Shown one piece after another: positions 44,474 to 56,800 of a stretch of DNA of 64,000 nt; position 1 is the stretch's first letter, and every line of letters begins with the position of its first letter. The translations under genes were made by a program, and so were the position numbers. This DNA comes from Escallonia rubra (lineage: Eukaryota > Streptophyta > Magnoliopsida > Escalloniales > Escalloniaceae): positions 186,001-250,000 of the forward strand of contig JAVXUO010001489.1 of assembly GCA_033065855.1 (NCBI GenBank), written 5' to 3'. Under the pieces are notes generated by a model. That model saw only the letters and a list, made by a program, of their open reading frames with translations. It searched no databases and had not been told where the DNA came from.

Positions 44474-44927
44474 GGCCGACACTTACATTTTTTCCAGTTT
44501 TTTTTTTTCAATTTTGAAAATTGGAAAAGAAAAAAACACTTTTGATAACTATTTTTTTTTCTTCTTCTGTGAAAAAAACTAGTTTTTAAAAACTGAAGAA
44601 GAAAAAAAAACTCTAAAAATGAGTTTTTTTTTTTTTGACCACCACCCTCCCACCGCCGACAGCCACCTCAGGCGGCTACCGGCGGCCACTGTCAGCGACT
44701 GCCGGCGGCTGACAGCCACATTCGGTGACCACCGTCGGCCGCCAGCAGCCACCACCGATCAGCACCACCGTTGGCCACCGCCACCGCAAACCACCACAAA
44801 AAAAACTCAAAATAAAACTGTGTTATCAAACACCCACCTGTTTTTGTAAAAAAAAAAATTTAATTACTCTTTAATTTATTATTTTTTTTAAACTGAAAAC
44901 CAAAAAAAAAATTTGTCAAACGAAGCA
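44474..44927. mobile_element. PIF/Harbinger-like MITE, copy 2
   Basis: Inverse-orientation relative of 11680-12061. Its right end, inverted, reads TGCTTCGTTTGACAAATTT, and its core is the complementary CCACCG-rich segment (44636-44795). A 3-bp TCA duplication is at 44471-44473 and 44928-44930. It lies about 155 bp upstream of the UFC1 start codon, so it may sit within the UFC1 promoter. Confidence 0.75.
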
Positions 44928-44930
44928 TCA

Positions 44931-46440
44931 GTTTCTCATCGTCTTGCATTAAGGTGGACAAAATTGAAATACTGTACAAGACTAATATGTTTGTATTAAA
45001 AATAATCGGCTTGTTATGATGATTTTAAAAAAAAGAATTCTCCTCTTATTCTTTTATTGGTATCAATCTTCGACTTAAGGTCTTCCTTGACGAATAATTA
45101 GTAAGGTTTGATTTTTGGGTGGTGGTTGTGGTTATTGGTGGTAGATGGTAGTTTTTTGTGGAGAATGTAAGATGGTGTTATTGTTTCTTATACCTTGTTT
45201 GGTCGAAGGGACACAAAGAATTAACATTGGTGGGGAGAGTTAGCGATATCATGATTGTGGTTGATCCTCGTGCGCTTGGCCAAGCAAAGAAGAAAGAATA
45301 TAGTATAATAAAGTTTTTAAGAAGTTAAACAAAGTTTTTCATACTTACAAAATGACTCAAAAAGTTTCAGTACATATTCAGGTTTATCCTCGCGAAAACC
45401 TCATGTGGGTGCAAAAGCTGAACGACTATTGTTTTGGTTGGAACTAATTTTGCAACTTTAGGGGGTTAGATATTCAAAATAACACCCCGTCTATTAAACT
45501 AAGGGTTTAACTGCTACTTAGCCAAGCAAAAATAGAAGTACGTTGACTTTAGGCCAATTGAACTTGATGCCCAAGTTGATTTAAGCATTGCAAGCACACA
45601 GAAAAGTTGGTTGATATACCAAGCACAAAAAAAAAAGGTGCATTTTTCTTTTATCTTTCTGAATTATTTTGATTCAATAACATTTGGATGAAAGAGGGTA
45701 CACACTTCTTAGTGACTCGGTATTTGGAAATCCCATTGGTTTTATCACGTTCGTAAGGAGAAACGTTGAAATTAAACTTGAGAAAACAAATGGATTATCT
45801 TCATGGCATACATAGGATTATTTTTTGTTTCCTTTACTTCCATGCAAAAGACTAAACCTTAAAGAAATTCAAGTGAATAAACATCTTAATCGTTTCGCAA
45901 GGGGTAAATCAACCAACCAAGAGATACATGATCCCATTTGTCTTCATTTTATCGCACGCCGATGTTCTAAGATGATAGTTTTGCATGATCACCTTATGAA
46001 ATTTTTAGTGCTAACGAAAAAAAGGGAAATACCCACCTAGCATAAAAGAAATACTACCATCCTTCCTTCATCCTACTTCTTCATTTGACGCAAAAGCCAA
46101 CCTCCTCCCCGCCAATACCAGCAGTCAACCTATGTATCATCCCATGCACTCTTAATCACTCCCTTTGTTTTGGCTGCCAGTTCATTACTGCTTTTACTAA
46201 GATGCTCACCAATCATCTCGCTAAATACGTATGTGAGAAGCTATGGCTTCATAGCGCAACCGAATAAATAAAACAAAAAAATGCAATAGATCAAATGCAA
46301 ACAAAAAAGATTTTTCTTTTTACCTTTGTACTTTTAACCGAAAAGATTTCCTTCTTTAAATATCACCTAAAACTTTTACCCGTTTAGAGTACGATAATAC
46401 TGAACCAAAGCAGAGGGATGAAGAATATTAATTGGTGGTG
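44931..46440. other. Intergenic, nothing recognised
   Basis: AT-rich sequence with short unconvincing open frames. No gene or repeat was recognised. Confidence 0.6.
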
Positions 46441-46733
46441 TAGAGGTCGATATGGGGTAATGGTGTCAATATGGGCTGGGCCAGAGGAGGGCATGTGCCA
46501 GATTAGGCTTTTGGGCGGTGAGAACGAGGCCGGGCCCGGTGGGGGGAAATCTTGGCCCTAGCATAGGGCCGGGCTAGGGCCAGGCTCGGACCTAAATAAA
46601 AAATTATTTTTTAAATTATTTTTATTCATATTTTATATTGCGAAAATAAATAATTTTTAGATAAATTTGTTCACATAACCTTTTCTTTTTATCAGGACTT
46701 GGGATCAGCAGCTTGTAAACAAGCAGACAAAGT

Positions 46734-46781
<48 letters not shown>
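46734..46781. repeat. (TA)n(TG)n compound microsatellite
   Basis: A short TA run passes into about 16-17 TG/GT units ending near 46780, just before the hairpin at 46787. Confidence 0.92.
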
Positions 46782-46782
<1 letters not shown>

Positions 46783-46786
46783 CGTG

Positions 46787-46887
46787 ATCCATTGCTAGCG
46801 CTAGCAGGTCCGCTATATAATGTAGCGGACGTAAATTATCGTCCGCTATATTATATAGCGGACGGCAAAACAGCGCTAGCAACGGAT
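46787..46887. repeat. Near-perfect ~101-bp hairpin
   Basis: The arms begin ATCCATTGCTAGCGCT and, inverted from the right, ATCCGTTGCTAGCGCT; both continue through GTCCGCTATATAAT.TAGCGGACG to an 8-base loop (TAAATTAT). Only a few mismatches and a short bulge interrupt the ~45-bp stem. It is probably a tiny foldback MITE, but would also fold as an RNA hairpin if transcribed. Confidence 0.85.
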
Positions 46888-47120
46888 TAGCTCCATATAT
46901 ATATATGATTAGTTTTTCAAAAAAAAAGTGAGAAAATATACTTTTTGCTTGTAAATACTAAATAGCCACATACTTATGTGCATTCTTTACTTTAAATACC
47001 TTTGTTTAAAATTAATTTATTCTAAAAACTTGAGAAAAAAGAGAATGAAAATGAAATTACCTAATCATCCATAAGATCTTCGACGCTTGAATTGTTGCTC
47101 CTCTTATCATCAATCGGTTT

Positions 47121-48918
47121 ATCTTGTTTTTAGTGTTTTACATCAAGATAATCTTTCCAACATATAAATAACTCGAGTGACTCGGGGCTAAGACGACTCC
47201 TTCCGTCATCTAACACTCTCTCGCTTGCTAAAAATTTTGACTGAGAAACAACTGTGCGAGAGCTTGCACCCATAGTACATCTAGGGTAATTTGAGATAAA
47301 ATTTATATATTTTTTCATTTTGTTTCCAAAAAATCAACAAAATAAAATTTATCTACTATTTCATTGGTAAAGAAGAATAATGATTAGTATTTGAATATAG
47401 ACCAATTTCATTAAAAGAGAAAAAAGTAGACGAACATGCAGAACTAGAAGTACCTTTCGCTGGTAGTTGTCTTGTCACTAGATGTTCAAGGCTCTTAAGA
47501 TATAACCTATGATATATTTTACCACTCGACGATGTAGCTCTCCCGTGCACGTCAGCGGAATTTTGATATAGGTTATACATATCCTTAAATGTCGCGTTCA
47601 CTTTCTTTATAAGATCGGTTGTGGCCTTATCCGTGTAGCACCATTAGTTTGAATATTTCTACTATCGAGACATTCGCACCATGTAACTTTAACATGCGAT
47701 TCAAACAAGTGACAGTAGTAAAAACAATAGGCAATTTTGCTCAATATTTATTAAATTTAATGTCCATTTGGTTTATTATTTCCTGAAAGGGTCTTATATA
47801 TCTCTATTTCATTAACATTTTAGTAACAATATTGAGAATTTCTACTATAGCGATAGGGAGGATGGGATAGTATGTACCAAATAGTAAATTGGTAGACGTG
47901 TCAAATACCTTCAAAAATTCAGATAGATGTGCAGTTATCTGCTATTTCGCGTGACTTAGCAAGCCTTGCAGGAACAAGTATAGCAGGTCGTGCGTATACA
48001 CTTTTTTGTATACCAAAAAATGTAAAAGCATGTGATATGTAGAGTTCCACCAATGCACGACGTTTGTAAGTGGTCTCCTATGAAACAAATTATGTTGAAC
48101 ACACAAAGTTAAAAAAAATTGTACTCTCAGACCCGAACTATTAATATATGATGTCATACCCCTCATTTTGTAAAGAATATCTCCTGCATCAGTTAAACTA
48201 TCTTAAATAATTAAATTAACTATATGGCAAACATATGGACACATGAAATAATTTACCTTCCAGTACAGGTCGAAGGCTCTCGTTTAAGACTTCAAGAGCA
48301 GCTACATTGTTAGAAGCATTATCAAAACTGATACTCATAATTTGTTCTTTATTGTAAACGTGGTAAACTATAATAGTAGCAATGTCAGTTGCATCATTAA
48401 GATAAGGAAAGAGTTTAAAACCGATGATTCTCTTGTTCATAATCCAATCAGAATCAATCCAATTGGCGGTCACACAAACATAACTAACTAGAGTAAAATG
48501 AGATTTTCAAACATCAAAAGTAAGACCAACTATACCATCAAAATTATAGAAAATAGTCAAGCAACAGTGATTTTATTAGCATTATACTGTCTAAGTGTAT
48601 CGGATCTAGTTGTGTTTCTATGAACCTTTTTGTACAAGGTTGCACGTAAGTGTTCATATATAGAGAGTGCTTAACATTATCGACAAAACGGAAAGCTTGT
48701 TCGTCGTGAACAATAAATTTAGCTAGACCGTCTCTTTGGTCTCGCTGATTATAAATAAATAACATACTATCAAAAGATAACTGCATTTGACTAAGTTCGA
48801 CATGGTTTTGATTAGGTGTATACAGAATGTAATGTCTATTTAGATGTCCATTACCACTACTATACGAAAATAATTTATCATAATACTTACATTGAGCTTT
48901 TCGAATGCTATCAACCAT
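47121..48918 (-). pseudogene. Decayed hAT-family transposase
   Basis: Minus-strand pieces in changing frames line up, in order, with a plant hAT transposase. They are a remnant BED zinc finger (KAQCKYYDKLF...GNGHLNRH, in which the second Cys of CxxC is Tyr), the conserved GLAKFIVHDEQAFRFVDN block (48544-48918), the catalytic-core stretch WIDSDWIMNKRIIGFKLFPY and MSISFDNASNN (48216-48473), and the C-terminal dimerisation end, ERVLDDGRSRLSPESLELFI (47130-47318). Frames between pieces are broken by stops and shifts, so no protein is made. Its element is the likely former source of the GGCCC-rich non-autonomous copies nearby. Confidence 0.85.
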
Positions 48919-49749
48919 AATATCCTCAAAATGATTTCAACATGGAGCCTTTTTTTTTTCCCTTTTTTCCTTTTGGATTTCTGGTGGACTAGCGGCATGA
49001 TTTGCTCGGTTCTTCTCAATGATGACCGCTCATCAAGATAAAGTTATGCTTCGGAGTAGTAGGGTCGCCAACCGAGCTGCGTCCTTGATTAAAATGTTGG
49101 GTATTTTTCTGAAGGTGTTTATTCAAACTCTGAAATTTTTGGTTAAACTGCCAATTAGCTTGGATATCTATACACATTACTATCGGAGATCTTGAAAATC
49201 GAATGATTGTGGTGGTGCTTGTAGTGATGGTTGTGGTGCTGAACGTTTGCTACACGATTTAAATAATCAAGACATATTTGACGCTAAAATTGTTGGACAA
49301 GAATGAAAAATAAATATAATAAGAGTAATTAAATGAAAAGGAATAAAAGTAGTAAATAAATAAATAATACTTGTAGTTGAAAATTAGAGAGAGTTAGTAC
49401 TTAGTAACAAATAAGAATTGTAGCAAAGCTTGTAAAATTCAGATAAGAGAGAGTGAGAAGATTAGTGTGAAAAATGTGAAAAAGAGGGGGTGTATTTATG
49501 GATTTTTCAAAACTCACAAAAGACCAAAATATCCCTGAAAACTAACTGTTTATAGTTGTTGGGAGGCTAAATGTGTAAATATACATAACACAGTTGTTAG
49601 AAACTTGTTGAACCTGGGCCAGACCTGAGCTTTTCTGGCCAATACTCTGGCCTGGCCCTAGCCCAATAGTACAGGGCCTGCACTGTTCACCTTTAGGGCC
49701 GGTCCAGCCCGGATCATTTTAGGGTGAGGTCGGGCCGACCTACAAGTGG

Positions 49750-50467
49750 TAGGGGTGAGCACGATTGAGCTTGATTCGATTTAGAGGTCAAACCACAAAC
49801 CAAATAGTTACTCATCGGTTTGAAAGATCTTGAACCGAAACGAACCGAATCGAACCAAACACTATCAGCTTTGACAGTTTGATTTAGTCAGTTTAAACGG
49901 TTTGATATGATCGGTTTGCATCGATTTGTGCAAATCTTAAAAAGTTGTCACTCTACAAATGCATTAATGGATCCAAATGTCATTCAAAATTGAAGTTAAT
50001 AGATCTTTTAAAATTGCACATAACTTTATTAAATTCAATATATAAGTGCTCGTGATAACATAAGATTTAAGTAATGTTCAAACTATATGTTATTATGAAA
50101 ACTTAGTTATGCATTTGTCATTGATGTACGAGAAATAATAAAGAAATATACAAGACATATCGATCATTAGATTTTTGTATTATAGCTACTTTCATTATGT
50201 TCTTTTCTTTTGACTTTCAAGGTTTTGTTTATTTAGATTTCTTTAGTACCATGTACATGAAAATTATCAATGAATGTCACTAAAAATAAATTTTTATATC
50301 AGAAGTATGTTCGGTTCAGTTTGTGATCGGTTTAAAAAATGTGAACCGTGAATCAAACCGAACTGAGATCGATTTGAGAAATGTGAAATCGAACCGTTAA
50401 GACCTTTAGACAGTTCAGATTGCATTGGTTCAGTTTAATAGGTTTGAACAACTTAGTACTCACCTCT
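49750..50467. mobile_element. CGGTTTG-rich element nested in the hAT right end
   Basis: Starts TAGGGGTGAGCAC and ends GTACTCACCTCT, an imperfect inverted pair, and interrupts the GGCCC-rich right terminus of the larger hAT (49.6-49.75 kb on one side, 50.468-50.498 kb on the other). It is dense in CGGTTTG/CGAACC words and shares its plan with 13895-14322. No matching 8-bp duplication was seen, so the superfamily is uncertain. Confidence 0.72.
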
Positions 50468-50498
50468 CGCGGGCCGCCTGACCCTTTTGACATCTCTA

Positions 50499-50875
50499 AA
50501 TTATGGGGTCGGTGATCTTAATGATCAGATCATTCTCTAGTAAACGATCTATGTTCAATACCTATATGTTTCATGAGGGTTTTCAATAAATACCTCGTTT
50601 GTGGGCGAGCATGACAAGTCCAAAGGTCACGTGCATTTCAACGTAATTTAGCCGAGGAAACACCGTAACCCAATGTGGAGACTGCAATAAGGTTGGAAAC
50701 TCAATTTTAGTTCGTCCCAAGATTAGCCCCATCCACGTGACCCATAATCTCACAGTCCCCGCCCTCAATATCTCCGGTGACACCGTTTTTACTTCCGATA
50801 TATCCAATTAAAAACCCTAGAAAAGAAAATTCCGCCATTAACACCTCCGTGTAGTTACACACAAGCCTCGCCGCC
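50499..50875 (+). promoter_or_regulatory. Symplekin upstream region
   Basis: Sequence between the hAT element and the symplekin ATG. It contains AAAAACCCTAG (about 50810), a partial telo-box-like word close to the presumed leader. No TATA box was identified. Confidence 0.4.
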
Positions 50876-53800
50876 ATGGCAGGACCGTCGCGAGAGCAAG
50901 CACTGTCTCTCCTCGCCGCCGCTAACAACCACGGCGATTTGGCCGTCAAGCTCTCTTCCTTAAAACAGGCCAAGGATATCTTGCTCGCAGTCGAGCCGTC
51001 TGTCGCCGGCGAACTTTTCCCCTATCTCGTCGAGCTCCAGTCCTCGCCCGAAAGTCTCGTTCGCAAAGCCCTAATCGAGTAAGTCCCCTTACAATTCTTA
51101 ACTCTCTATTTTTAAGTTTGGAATTGTAGTCAGTTAGTAACAAACACACGTCGATAAGGTTGTTTGACAAGTTAAATTAGGGCAAAAATAAGGAGAAAAA
51201 CTCTCACACACATATTAAACGATCCCAGAGGGGGGCAGCAAGACATCGTGGACTAGATGTATGCAAGGCTAGTGTTTACATGCTTGGATTCTATTATAGG
51301 TACTCTAGAAAAGTCACATGACACAATGATTGTGGAACGGGTGGCAGTATCATTTGGGGTTCATCGTGAGGTTGAAGATTTGGTGCGCATGTTCCAATTG
51401 AAGGTAAACTAGGTTTTTTAGTGGATAAAGTAATGTACAAACACCAGCAGCTCGAAAGATGTTGCCTTCACGAGTACGTATGCTGGTAGTGATCTTTACA
51501 AGTTGGACGAGTTTCTCAGTATGGTTTCTGGTTATGGAAATCCTTTTTAAATGGGAATTTAAGAGGTTCGACTTTTAAGAGGAGTTTCAACTTTCAACAC
51601 TTTTGCATCTTATGTGGTTGCTTAGGGGTTATATAGTTTAATGTTCATGGTAAAAGAACAGAACATAGCAAACATCAATAACACAGAAGGATCCAAATGT
51701 AAAAGTTTGTCAACAATTTCCCGGTCAACATGAAACCTAGAGCTTATATCATATTGTCCAATCTCGTTCCCTGTAAAACCACTTGGACCTGGTTTTTTCT
51801 TGTTTTAGAACAGCATATAACTGTAAGAAGTTATGAAAGAGCTTGGAGTGGTTTTTACAAAACAATAAACCCTGATGCGCGAATGGCATTTCCCGGATAG
51901 TCTGTTTCTCGTCTTAGATATGTTTCTGCTAGGTGGAGTGGCTTTTCCTAAGAGCACTGGCTACTATCAATTACTGCGATTGAACTACAGGTACTATAGG
52001 AATTCTGTAGATTTCGGATGCAGCCTTTGTTTGTTTGTTTGTGTTTTTTTTTTCTCACGAACAACATTTTGGTCCACTAGTAGTTATTGGGATAGGTTGG
52101 ACTTCGGGGAAGTTCATAATATATCTTTTTTGCAATACACGAACTTGTTATTTATGTTAAGAAGAGATGCAGGTGCATTATGAATTATAGTTTAGTCACG
52201 TAAGTAACAAGATTCTTGCATCGCAGAAGGGACCATAGTTCATAAGATGCATAGTAAATTACTTCAAACAGCATATGTGAATCATACAGTTGCACTTTAA
52301 TAGCATAATGTCCGTTAACACCTCTCTTTGCTTAACTAAAGTATATAAGTTGGGATAAGGATTTGCTTTTATGCTGAGGGGTCCGTATAAGCCTGCTCTT
52401 AGCGGAGTATGTACCATTGGTGGTATTACATCATCTTTATGTTCTGTGCACTCAACCAATCCATGTTCTACTTGCGTTGTCAACAAGACATATTGCTTTT
52501 TTTGCTATTTACCATTTTTTGATGGACTGAGCAACAACTTAAACCTTTGTTCTCCGCTCGGAAGTGTTTCGTCTTTGCTAGTAAGCTTTTTCACAAGACA
52601 TTCCCTATGCTGCATATTATTTTTCCATCAGACGTTCTTCTCAGAAAAAAGTGCGTATCGATAAGGCGATGTCAATGCTTACATACAACATGTTTCTATT
52701 GTTCTCAATGTGTCGTTCTCCACGGTGCTTCGTTTCTTTAAATTTTATAACTTTGTTTATGTGGTTCGTAGGTTGATTGATGAGATTGGGTTGCAAGCGA
52801 TGGAGCATTCTGTTATGCTAATACCAGTCTTGTTGTCATTGCTGAAAGATGATGATTCCGTTGTTGCAAGAAAATCTGTTATTAGTGGCACACATATGTT
52901 TCGCAGCGTGTTAGAGGAGTTAACATTGCAGGTCTCTCACTCTCCATCTCCCTCTCTCTAAACACGCGTGCGCACACATATACACACAGACCCATATATG
53001 TGTGGTTGTCTATATGTATAATAGTGTGCAAACAATGCTTACAATTTAGCTTCGGTTTGGTATATATATGTGTGTGTAATGTGTGTGTGTGTACACATAT
53101 GTATATATATTTCGACTTGCCATAATTTGCATTTGAACCTATGGTTTGTTATCGGCCATTTATCTTATGGCTACAATATCGAGTGACATTCACTAGTTAT
53201 TGTTTTGTAGAAACAATAACTAGTGAATACTAAAAACGTATGTAAATCATTATGAAATGAGGAAAATATTAAAAATATATCTAAATCATTATGAAAAGAT
53301 GGGGAAATCATGAAAAAAAAACATGAAAGCATTGAAGAGATGTTTTTAAAGCTATTTACATGTTTCCGTCTTTTTTTTCTTATGAATATTCATTGGGAAC
53401 ATAAACTAAAAGTGGGATATTCTAATCATCAGAAGCGATATTTTCTATAATTCGTTATGCCAATGATCTGGGTCCGGCTCCACCACAGGGCAATGGCTCC
53501 CACAAAAGGTTAACCAAATAGGTAAGAATGAGTTCCGTGACAGAGCTATACAAGGCTAATCAGGAATTACCCGCGTACGATGTGGGATCTTTGGGATATC
53601 ACAGTTATTTTGACCTGTGCATGGCCAACTGTTCACCGTGCTGGCTGATCCAGTTTTCAAAACATTGCATAGGTTTTGCGTGCGAGAGAAAAAAGGAGAG
53701 ATGATGCATTACCAGGTAGCTCTCATTAGACTGAGTCAAGAACTCTTCTCATATATGCCTCTTGTGGGCTCCTTGATTTTCCAAATAAATGGACGAGTGC

Positions 53801-56800
53801 AGGCTATTTAATTGAACTTTGGTGAGTATTGAATATCTTCAGCATCCTTTTCCTGAAATCTATGCAAACTATCTTTCAAAACAAGAATATTTTCCAATTG
53901 GAGCGTATATTGCCATACTATACAACAACAGAATGCCAGATTTTGCTTTAATTATAAGATTAAGGCAGAAAAGACACAAAAATAGTTGGAAGTTTTGAGT
54001 TTATGCATTTATTTGCTTAGTAGCATGGCCTTGGTGAGATACTTTTTGTGTATGGTTTTATAATGGAAGTTAAGGAGCTGATCATGTTAATTTCGAGATA
54101 AATACACTTTAGTACCTCAAAACTACCTCAAAGTCTGACTTAAAAACCTGACTCTTGTTTTAAGAAAATAAGTTAGCACCTTATTTGGTTTTCCATCCAA
54201 ATTGATAACGGAGTTCGGTCAATTAGGTCCCAATTAGGGATAAGTTTGTTAAACACAAAGAAAATAAATTGAAATAAAAGTGAAAATGAAAATGACATTG
54301 AAACAAAAAAAAAAAATTATCTTCTTGCTTCGGAAGAGAAGCACCAGCCGCTGCCCCCTTCTTCGGCCACCCCATGTCTCTCTCACTCAAAGATTTGCCC
54401 CTCAAATTGGTGGAAGAAGCACGATTACCCACCCATGGTTACCAAACCCAACACTGCCAACACGCGACACACACGCATGGTCGATTCCCCATCGCGCATC
54501 ACCCACCACCACACACACCTTGCACACACACACAGAGTGCCCCCCACCCCCACCCCCACCCCCACCCCCACTGACAAACATGCGCATAAACGTGCCTCAT
54601 GGTCGCCCCCACCCTATCCTCGATCACCCACACCCCACCCACCCACACATCTGGACAGACGCAATCCCCCTCCCCCCTTCCCGCCCCTGCCCCGCCCACA
54701 CACGCACGCATGCACAAACTACGCTCGACGCGCACACAAACCACGGTTGGTCGGTTGTTGCCACTTTAGTTTCATTGATCTCCCCACCAATATGACTCCA
54801 CCATCAACCCACCAAATTGATGACCCTGATTCATCTTTATTATGCCAGATCTTAGTGAATTTGAGGTGGTAGGGCCGCCACAGAGTGGTGGCGTTAACGT
54901 TAGAGAGAGTTAGTGGAGGGTGGGCAGATGCTGGAGATGGCGGCGGCATTACTGTCTTCAGGGAATGCTTGTTGTTGTTGGTGATTATGTGAGGCTTGCG
55001 GTGTGGCGGCGGCGGCGGTAGGGTGGTGTGCGGGTAGCATGGGAAGATGATAGTTGGGGAGAGAGGAAGGTTGCGCAAGTGAGACATAAATTTTTTGGCT
55101 GTGGAAGGAGGTATGAGTGGTTTGGTGGAGTCATATAGAGGTGGAAATCTTGATGAAGAAGAAGAGAGTGGAGAAAAATAAAAAAGAAAAACATAAACAA
55201 AGGAGACATAAAATATAGACAAAAATTTTGTTAATTATTTGGATTGATCATGTTTGGAGTTACTTGCTGACTAAATAAGCAGTCAGACCTTTGTGTGTCA
55301 AAAGTAAGCAATCAGGCGAGACTTTCTTGTGTTTTCGAGGCACTAAAGTGTATTTAACCGTTCGACATCCTGCTTTACATCTTTTTGACTAATCGCAAGA
55401 CTCTATTTGCAATATTATAGTTTCGGTGGCATGGTAAAGTTAAGAGGTGGCTTGAAGAGCTCTGGACGTGGATGGTCAAATTCAAGGATGCTGTTTTTAA
55501 CATTCTTTTGGAGGTATGTTTGACTTTACTTATGGCTCCTATTTTGAAATGCCATATATTGGTTGTTTTTCGTTTGAGTCAAGCCACCAATCTGTTATAT
55601 TTCAAGCGGTAAGCAACATATGTTTTCTCTTTGATAGAGACTTCTCAATGGTGTATGTATTTTATGTTGTATTTGTCATCTATGAATGAGGCAGATGCTA
55701 GTATATGAGTACTTTTCATAAATCCACAAGGTTACATGTTAGTGCTCGTGTCAGCTGGTTAGGAATTCTGTCACAGCGTTGTGTGTCTGGTAGTGTAAAA
55801 TTTACATTAGGGTCTAATACAGAAGGTTATAGGTCGATCTCATGTATGGTGAGAAGTATAACAAATCAGGAAGCATTTTGTTTTGAATATATATCGGGAG
55901 CCTTAATGATGAGCCCCTTGGTGCACCGCATTTGGGTTGTTAATTTGGTTAACCATACGACCCCAAATCTGTTATTGACGGTAGTAGGTGTGGAGTAGAT
56001 ACAAACTCAACAATAGTACATTGGACCTGTTACCTTAGGCCGACTGAGCATTAAGATCGGTTATATTATTGAGAAAGGATACTCGAGGACATGCTTTTCT
56101 GGTTGTTCTGGAACGATTAATTCCAAGCATCTAAAAGAAACCGGTAACAAATGCTTCATTTTTTAGCAATTTTTAAACCAGATATATCTTAATTTTCTTG
56201 TTTCCTCTTTTCAAAAGTTTCTCAAGAGGCTATGCATTGAACTTCTGTCTCATTTATGAAGTTGGTTGTAAAGTATGTGTTAAGCAACATCTAATCTTTT
56301 GTTTAGATAGCTGGTGGCTAACAAGAACTTTTTTCGATGCTGTAGGCTGGTTCTGTTGGTATGAAGTTGCAGGCTATTAAATTTTTGGAGTCATATGTTT
56401 TACTTTTTACGTCTGATGCCAGTGATTCCGAGAAATCAGAAGGTATTGCCGTTTCTAACATTGGCCTAATTTTTATCTGCTGCGACCATATTTAATATCT
56501 TTGAATGTTTTTTTTGCTAGCTATGACAAGAAATGGACGGGTGTTTAATGTTTCATGGCTTGTTGGTGGTCACCCAATTTTGGATCCACTGGCACTCATG
56601 TCAGAAGCAAATAGATCTTTTTCCATCCTTTTGGATTTGTTAAGACCGGCAAGTAGTTTGCCGGGTTCTTTGACAATTTCCGTTGTTAATTGGTGAGCTC
56701 TACTTTCCTGATTTTCGTCTCGCATAAAATGTTTATGGATTTTTTATGTTTTGTTTACTCATCATCCTGTAGCAATCTTGGTATGAGTACTTTTGAAGTT

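Larger units (their letters stand above)
46441..50498 (-). mobile_element. Formerly autonomous GGCCC-rich hAT transposon (~4 kb)
   Basis: The left terminal region has TGGTGTCAATATGGGCTGGG and the right end, inverted, TAGAGATGTCAAAAGGGTC, both with dense GGGCC/GGCCT words, as in the elements at 27.5 and 32.0 kb. Between them lies a broken hAT transposase gene on the minus strand and, near 49.4-49.5 kb, a possible promoter (CATAAATACACC on the minus strand, then a CT-rich leader). The left border could be 46441 or about 46458, and no clean target-site duplication was found. Confidence 0.75.

Noticed and set aside
54280-54872. His/Pro/Thr-rich open frames in symplekin intron 2
   Set aside because: They follow from the CACCC/CCCCCA composition of an intronic transposon and lack any domain.
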